Below, one piece after another: positions 37,307-46,516 of a stretch of 64,000 bases of DNA. This DNA is from Acinetobacter sp. SFB (GTDB taxonomy: Bacteria > Pseudomonadota > Gammaproteobacteria > Pseudomonadales > Moraxellaceae), in the NCBI RefSeq assembly GCF_001647545.1, contig NZ_LSZH01000012.1, positions 124,001 through 188,000 of the forward strand, written 5' to 3'. The stretch's first letter is position 1. Every line of letters begins with the position of its first letter. A program made the translations under genes and the position numbers. Under the pieces are notes generated by a model. That model did not search any database and was not told the DNA's origin. It was given only the letters and a program-made list of their open reading frames with translations.

Positions 37307-38518
37307 TTATTTAAACGAATGCTGTGGTATATCTACCTCTGCTTTTTCAAATAAGGTATTACACATTAGTGCTGAAACCAGTGCACAGATAAAGATCACC
37401 AGAATCAGTCCAAAGCCACCCCAAGTAGCTAATGCCCCAGTAATTGCAGAAACAATAGCACCTGTACCGAACTGCATTGAACCAAGCAGTGCAGAAGCTG
37501 TTCCTGTATGTTCATGTTGATTCATTAGAGCCAGTTGACTGCCGGTAGGCATAATAAAACCGAGCAAGGTTACAGCTATAAACAGTCCAGCACATACGAC
37601 ATATAAATTGTGATAGCCCATGCAAAGCAAGCTAAACAGTACGCCCATGACAATGACATAAGCTGTATTAACTAGGCGATAGGTTTTTATGGCACCAAAT
37701 TTCTGATGTAATTTAGGATTAAAAATTGCTGCAGCAACCAAACCTAAGGCATTAATGGCAAATAGCACACTAAATTGTGTTGCAGTAAGTTTGTATTCGG
37801 TAATGAAAACACTGGCTGAACCTGCTAAATATGCAAAGAAACCGGCTTGTGCAATACAGAGCGTAAGTGCATAAACGATAAAATTACGATCAAAATAAAT
37901 TGTAAAATAATGATGGAATGTTTTAGAAAGTTTAAAGGAAGCACTTTGTTTTTTTGCACGTGTTTCTGGCAATAAGCTTGCACATGCAAGCAAAACAATC
38001 GCTGCATAAACGGCTAAAAAGATGAAAATAGCCCGCCATGATTCTAAATGCTGTAAACCATTACCAATCAGTGGAGCCAGTACCGGTGAGAGACCTAAAA
38101 TAGCCAAAACCATCGACATCATTTTGCCCATCATTGGCCCGTGATACAGGTCTTTAATAATAGCAAAGGCAATCACCATACCAATTGAACCGCCCAGACC
38201 CTGGATTAAGCGTAGAAAGTGTAACTGCATGACTGATTCTGCAAATGCACAGCCGATCGAGCCTAGGACGAAAATGCTTAGACCTAGATAAATCATCGGT
38301 TTACGACCAAATTTATCTGATAGAGGGCCATAAAATAGCTGTCCAAACATCAAACCCAAGAAAAACGTCATTAAACTGAGCTGAATCGCACCTTCTGTGC
38401 AATTCAATGAGGCAGCCATAGCAGGAATACTGGGTAAATACATATCAATCCCGAGCGGACCAACAGTACTGAGTGCCGCAATAAGCAGCGGTGTGGTACG
38501 ATTTGTAGAAGAAGTCAT
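37307..38518 (-). CDS. Bcr/CflA-type MFS drug exporter
   Basis: 403 residues, 12 membrane helices. The start LSTVGPLGIDMYLPSIPAMA is typical of the DHA1 Bcr/CflA group, motif A is GPLSDKFGRKPM (about 64-75), and LRLIQGLGGS is present. A proton-driven exporter, often of drugs such as bicyclomycin or chloramphenicol; substrate unknown here. Divergent from a TetR regulator by 89 bp, the standard arrangement for a repressor-controlled pump. Confidence 0.9.
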   Translation of the reverse strand: MTSSTNRTTPLLIAALSTVGPLGIDMYLPSIPAMAASLNCTEGAIQLSLMTFFLGLMFGQLFYGPLSDKFGRKPMIYLGLSIFVLGSIGCAFAESVMQLHFLRLIQGLGGSIGMVIAFAIIKDLYHGPMMGKMMSMVLAILGLSPVLAPLIGNGLQHLESWRAIFIFLAVYAAIVLLACASLLPETRAKKQSASFKLSKTFHHYFTIYFDRNFIVYALTLCIAQAGFFAYLAGSASVFITEYKLTATQFSVLFAINALGLVAAAIFNPKLHQKFGAIKTYRLVNTAYVIVMGVLFSLLCMGYHNLYVVCAGLFIAVTLLGFIMPTGSQLALMNQHEHTGTASALLGSMQFGTGAIVSAITGALATWGGFGLILVIFICALVSALMCNTLFEKAEVDIPQHSFK

Positions 38519-38607
38519 GAGTGCTAAAATGGGATCTTAATTTTTACAAGACGCATATTAGAAACCAATGAGTTTCCTAAGTCAAGACAACCTGATGAGT
38601 GAGTTAA

Positions 38608-39213
38608 ATGACAAAAATGGGTCGGCCCTTGGTCATGCCAGTCGAAGATCGGTGCAAAGAAATTTATGCCGCAGCAGAAAAGCTGTTTGGTGAAAAGGGT
38701 TTTGCAAATGTGACGATGGCTGAAATTGCAACTGCAACAGGAATGTCAAAAAAGACTTTATATGTTTACTTTGCAGATAAAAGAGAGTTGCTTAATTCAC
38801 TGATCTCTTCTTCATATCTATGGTCGGAGCAGACTGTTGATTTTAAAAATCATGATGATCCTGTTTATGCTTTGAAACAGCACCTCAATATAATTGCAGA
38901 ATATGTATTATCTGAACGACATTTGAAATTATGCCGTTTAGCGATTGCTGAAAATTATGGTCTGGAGGGGATGGCTGAAACATTTTATCAAATGGGCATT
39001 GTAAATAGCCGACAAAGTTTGATTGAATCTATTCAGCGTATTCCAGATTCACAGCATAAGCTGCAATTAGACGTGGGTTTGCTGGCAGATATGCTCTTTG
39101 GGGCAGTGATTGGCAAATTATTGATTGATGCCTTAATGGGTGCTCAAAATACTGTGATTGACCTATTAGCGATTCGGCAAAAAATAGAACGGGTAGTTAA
39201 CGCCATGTTTTAA
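38608..39213 (+). CDS. TetR family transcriptional regulator
   Basis: 201 residues. The N-terminal helix-turn-helix spans about 14-60 (IYAAAEKLFGEKGFANVTMA then ATGMSKKTLYVYFADKREL), followed by an all-helical ligand domain with a C-terminal TetR_C-like part. It is divergent from the Bcr-type exporter and probably represses it. Confidence 0.92.
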   Translation: MTKMGRPLVMPVEDRCKEIYAAAEKLFGEKGFANVTMAEIATATGMSKKTLYVYFADKRELLNSLISSSYLWSEQTVDFKNHDDPVYALKQHLNIIAEYVLSERHLKLCRLAIAENYGLEGMAETFYQMGIVNSRQSLIESIQRIPDSQHKLQLDVGLLADMLFGAVIGKLLIDALMGAQNTVIDLLAIRQKIERVVNAMF

Positions 39214-39266
39214 GCGAATGAATAAAAATATCGTATAGAGGTGGAGTAAATAGCTTAAATTGAGCC

Positions 39267-39299
39267 AAAAAAAGCGACTTCGTTAAGCCGCTTTTTTTA
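39267..39299. terminator. Terminator after the TetR gene
   Basis: AAAAAAAGCG ... CGCTTTTTTT with CTT/AAG inside around CGTT and one A-C mismatch. A and T runs on both sides suit the converging TetR gene and the broken ORF at 39313. Confidence 0.7.
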
Positions 39300-39312
39300 A
39301 TTTACTTTAGAT

Positions 39313-39666
39313 TTATACCGGGAAGTCTTGTAAACACTCCGATATGTCTAATTGATTCAGAGCATCGGTTTCGAGTGCCAAGCAAAGCGCCACAATTTTT
39401 GCAGTATCTGCAAGATATTGATCATCTTTTAAAGCGACGCCCGTTTATAAAGCTTGAATACGTTCAGCGCTAATATCTAGTGCCTGTGCTGATTCAATGG
39501 CATCTTCACGATTGAAAAAGCTGACCACAGCCTTCTGAAGTGCTGACTCAGAAGCATTTAAAATACCTTGATTCAAAAGCTCATCAAATTGAGATGTGGG
39601 TGTGTTGAGAGAGTGAGTAAAATTTTGTACTAAGTTTTGTTCTAGTACATCAATCATCTTAAGCAT
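39313..39666 (-). pseudogene. Small unknown protein interrupted by one stop codon
   Basis: A leftward frame starts at ATG 39666 with AAAGG upstream and runs 73 codons (MLKMIDVLEQNLVQNF to AERIQAL) to TAA at 39445-39447. The same frame then continues 43 coding-like codons (TGVALKDDQYLADTAKIVAL and on) to a second TAA at 39313-39315, right before a terminator. The likely original codon is CAA. I recognise no family. The second half is acidic and leucine-rich like the first, so a single 117-residue ancestor is plausible. Confidence 0.6.
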
Positions 39667-39870
39667 GTCAGAACCTTTAATTTAAGGTGATTTCACGGGG
39701 AGGAGTACAGCAGGTCAAGCATAAAATTATGCTTTTAAATTGAGTGAAAAATAACCTATTTTGGAATAAAATGCAACTATCTTTCGATGAGCGGAATAGC
39801 GCTTTTTCAAACGCATGAAATTTTTAATACTATTAATTAATCATTTTTAGACTTTGTAAATATAAGTCGC

Positions 39871-40893
39871 TTATTGCTCTTTATGTTGACGATAAGTACC
39901 GGGACTGACACCCGTCCATTTCTTGAAAGCACGATGAAATGCACTCGGATCATGAAAGTTTAATTCATCGCTAATATCTTGGAGGGATTTGTCTGTTTTG
40001 GTTAAAAATTCAATAGCAGAATCACGCCGTATATCATTTTTGAGTTGTTGATAACTGATACCTTCACTTTTTAAGCGCCGTTGAATGGTGGCATCGGACA
40101 TATTTAACCGTTGTGCAATTTCATTCAGCTCCAGCCATTCAGATGGTGGAACATTCATTAAGTGTTTACGGATCTGCGAACTGATGGCATTCGGATTTTT
40201 AAAGCGTACTAATAGATTCTGTGGCGTTTGCTGAATAAACCGATACCATGATTGTATGTCTTGTTTGATCTGAATATTTAAATAATTGGCATCGAACTGT
40301 ACATAGTTTTCGTTGCTATTGTATTGGATATCTTCACAAAAACGGACTTTATAGTCTTGATCATCCAACGGAGCATTACATTTAAGTTGAATCTGCTTGA
40401 GTAGAATTCTTTGTCCGCTTAACCAACACATCAAACCATGAATCAGCATTAAATAGGTAGCATAACTGAACATTCTTTTGGTCTGTTTTTGCTCATAAAT
40501 CACGATATAAGCGTAGTTTTCCTGAACAAATAATTGGCTGATAAAGTCATCCAGAACCAGATTTAAAAATTGCAAAATCTGTCGTAATGCTGTTTCCAGT
40601 GTTTCGGCATGTATAACAGATTTTGATAAAAGCTTAAAACTGCCGCGACGCATCGGATGGCTGTCCATACCAAAAAATTCGTCATTCATGGTATCCGCCA
40701 ATTCAGTCCAAAGCTGGGCGTATTGCGACACCGAAACCCGCGCTTTACTGGATTGCATTAATTCAATCGGAATGCCGGATTTGCTTAGGATATTCTGTGT
40801 ATTCAACCCTTGATTCTCGGCAGACAGTAGTGCCTCATGCACCAGACTGATCGAGATTGTACCTTTACTGCAATTTAAGTCTTGTTCCTTCAT
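39871..40893 (-). CDS. AraC family transcriptional regulator
   Basis: 340 residues. An N-terminal AraC-type ligand/dimer domain of the PF12625 type (about 20-205) and a C-terminal pair of helix-turn-helix motifs (LNEIAQRLNMSDATIQRRLK; DISDELNFHDPSAFHRAFKKWTGVSPGTYRQ, 255-337). This OruR/ArgR-like subgroup often controls adjacent catabolic genes. It is divergent from the SDR/acyl-CoA dehydrogenase/acyl-CoA ligase cluster by 154 bp and probably activates it. Confidence 0.92.
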   Translation of the reverse strand: MKEQDLNCSKGTISISLVHEALLSAENQGLNTQNILSKSGIPIELMQSSKARVSVSQYAQLWTELADTMNDEFFGMDSHPMRRGSFKLLSKSVIHAETLETALRQILQFLNLVLDDFISQLFVQENYAYIVIYEQKQTKRMFSYATYLMLIHGLMCWLSGQRILLKQIQLKCNAPLDDQDYKVRFCEDIQYNSNENYVQFDANYLNIQIKQDIQSWYRFIQQTPQNLLVRFKNPNAISSQIRKHLMNVPPSEWLELNEIAQRLNMSDATIQRRLKSEGISYQQLKNDIRRDSAIEFLTKTDKSLQDISDELNFHDPSAFHRAFKKWTGVSPGTYRQHKEQ

Positions 40894-41047
40894 GTACAGA
40901 TATCCGTATTCCGTATTTTTGCTGCCGTGACTTATTGTCCAAATCCATCACAGAGGATGCAATATTTGGAAATTGTACTCTAGCTTAACTGCATTTACTC
41001 TGCATCTTAAGTCGAGTGTTCATACAAAGAATTAACAGGAATAGAAG

Positions 41048-41818
41048 ATGAAAATTCAAGGAAAAGTATTTGTAGTAACTGGCGGTGCATCGGGTTTAGG
41101 TGCAGCAACTGCAACATATTTGGTCGGTCAAGGCGCAAAAGTACTTATGGTCGATATGAATCAAGAACTTGGCCTAGAAATGCAGCATCGTTTAGGTGAG
41201 CAATCAGTCTTTGTAAAGCTGGATGTGACCGATGAACATGCGGTAAAAACATTCTTTGAAAATATTGAACAGCAATATGGTCAGCTGAATGGTTTGGTCA
41301 ATTGTGCGGGTATTGCGCCTTCCGCCAAAGTGCTTGGTCGTGACGGCATGCATGATTTTGCCATGTTCCAAAAAGTATTGAATATTAACGTCAGCGGCAC
41401 ATTCAACATGATTCGTTTTGCTGCAAATTTAATAGCGAAATATGAATTGAAAGCCGGTGAGGAAGAACGCGGTGTGATTGTAAATACAGCTTCAGTTGCT
41501 GCATTTGATGGTCAGATTGGTCAGTCTGCTTATGCAGCATCGAAAGGTGCGGTAGTGGCAATGACCTTACCTTTGGCTCGTGAGCTTGCTCGTGAAGCGA
41601 TTCGTGTGATGACCATTGCTCCAGGGATTATGGAAACCCCAATGCTAAAAGGCATGCCACAAAATGTACAGGATGCTTTGGGACAGATGGTGCCGTTTCC
41701 GCCCCGTTTAGCCAAACCGGAAGAGTTTGCACACTTGGTCGGTCATATTTTTGAAAATGCTTATTTGAATGGTGAAGTAATTCGTTTAGATGGCGCGATT
41801 CGTATGCAGCCGAGATAA
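41048..41818 (+). CDS. SDR 3-hydroxyacyl-CoA dehydrogenase (HSD10-like)
   Basis: 256 residues, classical short-chain dehydrogenase. The cofactor motif TGGASGLG is at 11-18, NCAGIA at 85-90, and the catalytic S149, Y162 and K166 (SAYAASKGAV) are intact. The pattern VVTGGASGLGAATA with LAREAIRVMTIAPGIMETPM matches type-2 3-hydroxyacyl-CoA dehydrogenases, which act in fatty-acid or branched-chain beta-oxidation with NAD+. AGGA precedes the ATG. First gene of the catabolic cluster. Confidence 0.88.
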   Translation: MKIQGKVFVVTGGASGLGAATATYLVGQGAKVLMVDMNQELGLEMQHRLGEQSVFVKLDVTDEHAVKTFFENIEQQYGQLNGLVNCAGIAPSAKVLGRDGMHDFAMFQKVLNINVSGTFNMIRFAANLIAKYELKAGEEERGVIVNTASVAAFDGQIGQSAYAASKGAVVAMTLPLARELAREAIRVMTIAPGIMETPMLKGMPQNVQDALGQMVPFPPRLAKPEEFAHLVGHIFENAYLNGEVIRLDGAIRMQPR

Positions 41819-41927
41819 ATATCAATCTTTTGAGTAGGAAGACGGAGTCTTGGCATTATTAAGTAAAGACTGTGTATAACCTTCGGTTGACCTACTTTTC
41901 TTACGGGAATAGTAGGCAAAACCATCT

Positions 41928-42013
41928 CCATTCGCAAAACCTGTTTAATTAGAATTACAGTCCACTGTCTCGCAGAACCATTATCTTTCAGAAGTATTTC
42001 AGGTTGCGAATGG
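41928..42013 (-). repeat. Inverted-repeat element, copy B (86 bp)
   Basis: CCATTCGCAAAACCTG (41928-41943) and CAGGTTGCGAATGG (42000-42013) pair over 14 bp with a two-base AA bulge and 56 bases between. Read on the minus strand, the arms match copy A at 6116-6203 with two differences and carry the bulge in the same place. It lies in the 271-bp gap between the SDR and acyl-CoA dehydrogenase genes, with a small hairpin (CCTACT/AGTAGG, 41891-41916) beside it. Confidence 0.55.
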
Positions 42014-42089
42014 GATTGTCGCGTATCCAATATTGCTTAAATTTTAATAAATATCGAATTTAAAAACCTGACCATGAAAGGCATATTCA

Positions 42090-43226
42090 ATGATTTTAAA
42101 TGATGAACAAAAAATGGTTCAGGACATGTTGCGCAATTATTCGCAAAACAAGCTGAAACCGACTGCAGCAGAACGTGATAAAACTGCCAGATTTCCTGCA
42201 CAAGAATTAAAAGAATTGGGTGAGCTTGGCGCTTTAGGCATGACCGTGTCAGAACAATGGGGCGGTGCCGGGCTGGATTATGTATCACTTGTTGTGGCCT
42301 TAGAGGAAATTGCTGCCGGTGATGGTGCAATTTCTACAATTGTGAGCGTCCAAAATTCGTTACCTTGCGGAATTACCCAACGCTACGGCACAGAAGATCA
42401 GAAACAAAAATACTTAACCAAACTTGCGACAGGTGAATGGCTCGGCTGTTTTTGCTTAACTGAACCACAAGCAGGTTCAGATGCAGGTGCACTGGAATGC
42501 AAGGCAGAACGTGATGGTGACTCTTGGGTGTTAAATGGCACTAAACAGTTTATTACTACCGGTAAGCATGCGCAGGTTGCGATTGTCTTTGCCGTGACGG
42601 ATAAATCTGCAGGGAAAAAAGGCATTTCCTGTTTTATCGTGCCGACAGAAACTGAAGGGTATCTAGTTTCTCGTCTTGAAGAAAAAATGGGACAACACTG
42701 TTCAGATACTGCAACCATCATCTTTGAAAATTGCCGGATTCCTGCTGAAAATCTATTGGGCAAGGAAGGTGAAGGTTACAAAATCGCTTTATCCAATCTG
42801 GAATCAGGGCGAATTGGTATTGCTGCACAATCAGTCGGCATGGCGCGTGCGGCTCTAGATGCTGCGGTGGAATATGCCAATGAGCGTAAAGCATTTGGTG
42901 TAGAGATTGTTCAGCATCAAGCTGTGGCATTTCGTTTAGCCGATATGGCCACCCAGATTGAGGCCGCACGGCAACTAATTTTCCATGCTGCAACTTTAAA
43001 AGATGCAGATTTACCGTGTTTAAAAGAAGCCTCAATGGCAAAACTGTTTGCATCAACCATGGCGGAACGCGTCTGTTCTGATGCCATTCAAATTCACGGT
43101 GGTTATGGTTATGTGTCTGATTTTCCAGTAGAGCGTATTTATCGGGATGTACGTGTCAGCCAGATTTATGAAGGTGCATCGGACATTCAGCGTTTAGTCA
43201 TTGCCCGTGAAGTGACTAAAATCTAA
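42090..43226 (+). CDS. Acyl-CoA dehydrogenase
   Basis: 378 residues. Typical FAD-dependent fold: CLTEPQAGSDAGA and the ITTGKHAQ region contact FAD and substrate, RKAFGVEIVQHQAVAF and QIHGGYGYVSDFPVERIYRDVR follow, and the catalytic base is E361 in YEGASDIQR. Glutamate at this site marks short/branched and butyryl-CoA types. It introduces the 2,3 double bond, passing electrons to ETF. Part of the cluster with an upstream 3-hydroxyacyl-CoA dehydrogenase and a downstream acyl-CoA ligase. Confidence 0.93.
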   Translation: MILNDEQKMVQDMLRNYSQNKLKPTAAERDKTARFPAQELKELGELGALGMTVSEQWGGAGLDYVSLVVALEEIAAGDGAISTIVSVQNSLPCGITQRYGTEDQKQKYLTKLATGEWLGCFCLTEPQAGSDAGALECKAERDGDSWVLNGTKQFITTGKHAQVAIVFAVTDKSAGKKGISCFIVPTETEGYLVSRLEEKMGQHCSDTATIIFENCRIPAENLLGKEGEGYKIALSNLESGRIGIAAQSVGMARAALDAAVEYANERKAFGVEIVQHQAVAFRLADMATQIEAARQLIFHAATLKDADLPCLKEASMAKLFASTMAERVCSDAIQIHGGYGYVSDFPVERIYRDVRVSQIYEGASDIQRLVIAREVTKI

Positions 43227-43463
43227 ATCTTCATCTGTTGGGGATTAAATTTTAGACTTTGGTCGGTGTTCAAATCCTGCACATTTTCTGATGGATGAGG
43301 AAATTGCAGGAGCTGAGAAAGCATGTTTATCTAATTTAAGAGTGAAGCTAAAAAATTGAAAATGCTGAATGATTTTTGGCATTTTAGAGTCAGAAAAATA
43401 AGCAAAATGGATCAGCAAAGCAGGAGCTTTGTTTAATAAAATAACGGATGAGAGGTTGTCGCC

Positions 43464-45110
43464 ATGAAGACATTAGAACAAGCATATCAAGAGTTTAATT
43501 TTGATAGTTTTCTTGCAGAGCAACTGGTCGGTACAGCTGAGTCAGTCAATGCCTATGTAGAATGTTGCGAGCGTTATCTTGGCTTAAATAAAACAGCCCT
43601 AATTTGGGAAGGCAACAATGGTGAGTCTGCCGAATGGACATTTGAGCAGCTGGCAGAAGCTTCTGGGAAATTGGCAAATTATTTTGTATCGGTAGGCTTA
43701 AAAGAAGGTGATTGTATTGCAGGATTATTGCCGCGAACGCCTGAATTGCTGATTACGATTTTAGCGACATGGCGTATGGGTGCAATTTATCAGCCATTGT
43801 TTACTGCGTTTGAGTCGAAAGCGATTGAACACAGAATCAATACAGCTAAAACAAAATTGATTGTGACCAATGATGAACAGCGTAAAAAACTGCATGGTGT
43901 TGCCATAACGCATATTTTAACAGCACATCCATTAAATACATTAAGTCATCACGATGCAGATTTTTGGACCGAACTGACCAAGCAATCTTCAGTTTTTGCA
44001 CCAGTAATGCAAAACTTTGAAGATGATTTCCTGATGATGTTTACTTCCGGTACGACTGGATTGGCCAAATCCGTTCCTGTTCCTTTAAAGGCGGTACTGG
44101 CATTTAAAGGGTATATGGCTTATGCCGTGGATTTGCGTGAAGAAGATTCTTTCTGGAATCTGGCAGATCCCGGTTGGGCATATGGTTTATATTACGGCAT
44201 TGCCGGACCTTTAAGTCTTGGGCATAGCATCATTATGGATGAGCGTGCGTTTAGCGTAGATAACGCCGTGCAGATCATTCAAAAATATAAAGTCAGTAAC
44301 TTGACGGGATCGCCAACCGCATTTCGAATGTTCTTTGGATTTAAGGAAAAATTTGATTCATCTATTAAACAGCATTTACGTGTGGTGAGCAGTGCCGGTG
44401 AACCTTTAACGCCTGAAGTGATTCACTGGTTTAACCATGATTTAAACGTGAATATTTATGATCAATATGGACAGACTGAACTGGGGATGGTAATTGCCAA
44501 TCATCATGCTTTAGAACATGAAAAGAAAGTCGGTTCAGCAGGTTTTGCCAACCCCGGTCATCGTTTTGCGGTATTGAATCAAAACAATGAAGAAGTGGAA
44601 AAAGGTGGAATCGGCACATTGGCCATCGACTTTACTCAGTCACCTTTAACCTGGTTTAAAGGTTATGGAGGAAATAACCTTAAATCTTTTGTGGGTCAAT
44701 ATTATTTAACCGGTGATACGGTTAAGTTAAATGAATTTGGTGGGGTAGATTTTATTGGTCGTGCTGACGATGTCATTACAACGTCAGGCTATCGTATAGG
44801 TCCTTTCGAGGTTGAAAGCACTTTGCTTGAATGTGAAGAGGTATTGGAATCGGCGGTGATTGGCAAGCCAGATCCGGCACGTACTGAAGTAGTCAAAGCA
44901 TTTGTGGTACTCAAACCGAAATTTTCAGCATCAGATGAGTTAAATCGTAAGCTTCAGGAATATGTACGTTCACGTTTGTCTAAACATGCATATCCGAAGG
45001 AGATTGAATTTGTGGATGCTTTACCTAAAACCTCCAGTGGCAAAATTCAGCGCAATTTACTCAAGCAACAGGAAATTGCCAAAATGCAGGGAATTCAAAA
45101 AGCAGTCTAG
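43464..45110 (+). CDS. AMP-forming acyl-CoA synthetase
   Basis: 548 residues, ANL superfamily. The ATP loop TSGTTGLAKSVPVP is near 193-206 and has a serine where most members have a conserved glycine/threonine pattern ending in K. The adenine motif YDQYGQTELGM, the hinge FIGRADDVITTSGYRIGP and the catalytic K527 in TSSGKIQRNLL are intact. It activates a carboxylic acid as its CoA thioester, supplying the cluster's dehydrogenases. Resembles acetyl/medium-chain synthetases; substrate unknown. GAGG precedes the ATG. Confidence 0.9.
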   Translation: MKTLEQAYQEFNFDSFLAEQLVGTAESVNAYVECCERYLGLNKTALIWEGNNGESAEWTFEQLAEASGKLANYFVSVGLKEGDCIAGLLPRTPELLITILATWRMGAIYQPLFTAFESKAIEHRINTAKTKLIVTNDEQRKKLHGVAITHILTAHPLNTLSHHDADFWTELTKQSSVFAPVMQNFEDDFLMMFTSGTTGLAKSVPVPLKAVLAFKGYMAYAVDLREEDSFWNLADPGWAYGLYYGIAGPLSLGHSIIMDERAFSVDNAVQIIQKYKVSNLTGSPTAFRMFFGFKEKFDSSIKQHLRVVSSAGEPLTPEVIHWFNHDLNVNIYDQYGQTELGMVIANHHALEHEKKVGSAGFANPGHRFAVLNQNNEEVEKGGIGTLAIDFTQSPLTWFKGYGGNNLKSFVGQYYLTGDTVKLNEFGGVDFIGRADDVITTSGYRIGPFEVESTLLECEEVLESAVIGKPDPARTEVVKAFVVLKPKFSASDELNRKLQEYVRSRLSKHAYPKEIEFVDALPKTSSGKIQRNLLKQQEIAKMQGIQKAV

Positions 45111-45154
45111 TTGTACTTTGTCTATTTTGACTGAGAGTCTAGATCTTATAGAAA

Positions 45155-45183
45155 TAAAAAAACCGCCATTAATGGCGGTTTTG
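45155..45183. terminator. Terminator overlapping a small leftward CDS
   Basis: AACCGCCATT and AATGGCGGTT (45161-45180) form a continuous 10-bp palindrome flanked by A7 and T runs. It serves the acyl-CoA synthetase rightward and the 45-aa gene leftward, whose stop codon TAA lies in its centre. Confidence 0.8.
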
Positions 45184-45306
45184 GTTATTGGAATGCGGAA
45201 ATTGAATTCCACATTTTAAACATTCGGCAACGTGGAAATGCTGGGTTTGATATTCAGTGAAGTGATGTTTGCATAGCAGTTGCTTAAAAGTATTGAACAG
45301 CATCAT
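45169..45306 (-). CDS. Small Cys/His-rich protein (45 aa), possible zinc ribbon
   Basis: A 45-codon frame from ATG 45304-45306, with GGGAG six bases upstream, to TAA 45169-45171. The protein MMLFNTFKQLLCKHHF to FPHSNNQNRH has C12, H14, H15 and then C29-LK-C32, a spacing able to bind one zinc ion. The N terminus is an amphipathic helix. No family is recognised. Its last codons fall inside the shared terminator hairpin. Confidence 0.5.
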   Translation of the reverse strand: MMLFNTFKQLLCKHHFTEYQTQHFHVAECLKCGIQFPHSNNQNRH

Positions 45307-45687
45307 TGACTCCCAATTCAGGTTCGTCTCTCGACGGAAAAAATGTTGGTAGCAGTCTTTCCCAATGTCCGTAAGTACATAGTAAATTTAGGAAAACTAT
45401 TACTTACTGCTGCGGTTATGAGGCACTCACAGCTTACCCTGTATTCAATAAATACTTATAGCATCGTCATGTTTTAAACGAATACCCATTGATCATAGTG
45501 CGAATAAAAAATATGTCAAATTTCAGGTATTTATTTAATTTTTTCATTCAAGTAATTTACAAGTCAATTCAAATTTATGATTAAAATTAAGACAAAAAAT
45601 GGCTAAGTAATAATAGATTTGCTGAATACTACGGCTGATTTGTCTATACTCGGTGACACCAGAAAAGGCGGATAATGTGGATGTCTA
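45307..45687. other. Intergenic region before the moeB-like gene
   Basis: No gene seen. AT-rich; presumably holds promoters for the small leftward gene and for the rightward ThiF-family gene. Confidence 0.4.
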
Positions 45688-46458
45688 GTGACCCAGTACG
45701 ATATTGATTTGGAACTCAGCGACCAAGAAATGCATCTTTATAGCCGCCAAATATTGCTGGATGGGTGGGATATTGAAGCACAGGAAAAACTGAAACTTGC
45801 CAATGTCTTGATTGTCGGTTGCGGAGGAATTGGATGTACAACCGCGGAACTTCTTGCCCGTGCGGGTGTGGGGAAAATCACCTTAATTGATGCAGATACG
45901 ATTGAGATGAGTAATCTACAGCGCCAAATAGCCTATGTAGAAGAAAATATTGGTTTCTATAAATCCGAAATACTGGCTAAACGCTTAAAACAGATTAATC
46001 CACATATTCGTATTGAATCTCAAGCCGTAAAACTGGATGAAAGTAATGCAGAACAACTTATTTCAAATCAAGATCTGGTGTTAGATGGCTGCGACAATTT
46101 CACAACACGGTACCTCGTCAATCAAACCTGCAAGCAATTTAATGTGCCTTTAATCAGTGCTTCTGCTATTGGTTTTCAGGGACAACTGTTTATGGTTGAA
46201 GGGCAATCGGCTTGTTATGAATGTCTATTTCCCAAAGAACAGCATGTCAATGAAAACCTGCGCTGTGCAGACTCAGGTGTATTAGCGACCACGCCTAATG
46301 TCATGGCAAGCTTGCAGGCGCATCACGCATTGCTGTATTTAGGTTTGGGCAAAACGCCGCTTAAACAAAAACTGATGCTTTGGGATGGATTAAGCATGAA
46401 ACAACGCTTGCTTGCTTTCGAAAAAGATACAGATTGTCCAATCTGTCAGGCAAGATAG
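45688..46458 (+). CDS. moeB: MoeB/ThiF-family adenylyltransferase
   Basis: 256 residues from a GTG at 45688; no in-frame ATG gives the LSDQEMHLYSRQI start that aligns with E. coli MoeB. The ATP site is GCGGIGCTTAE (about 44-54) with the DNLQRQ-like SNLQRQIAYVEENIG, and zinc cysteines lie in CYEC and CPIC. It adenylates the C-terminal glycine of a MoaD or ThiS-like sulfur carrier for molybdopterin or thiazole synthesis. Neither partner is adjacent. HesA/ThiF are the alternatives; MoeB is the best fit by length and motif. Confidence 0.8.
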   Translation: MTQYDIDLELSDQEMHLYSRQILLDGWDIEAQEKLKLANVLIVGCGGIGCTTAELLARAGVGKITLIDADTIEMSNLQRQIAYVEENIGFYKSEILAKRLKQINPHIRIESQAVKLDESNAEQLISNQDLVLDGCDNFTTRYLVNQTCKQFNVPLISASAIGFQGQLFMVEGQSACYECLFPKEQHVNENLRCADSGVLATTPNVMASLQAHHALLYLGLGKTPLKQKLMLWDGLSMKQRLLAFEKDTDCPICQAR

Positions 46459-46516
46459 ACCTGCAAACGAATATTTTTTTGCTACACTCACTACAATTTA
46501 ATTCTAAGCTGACATT

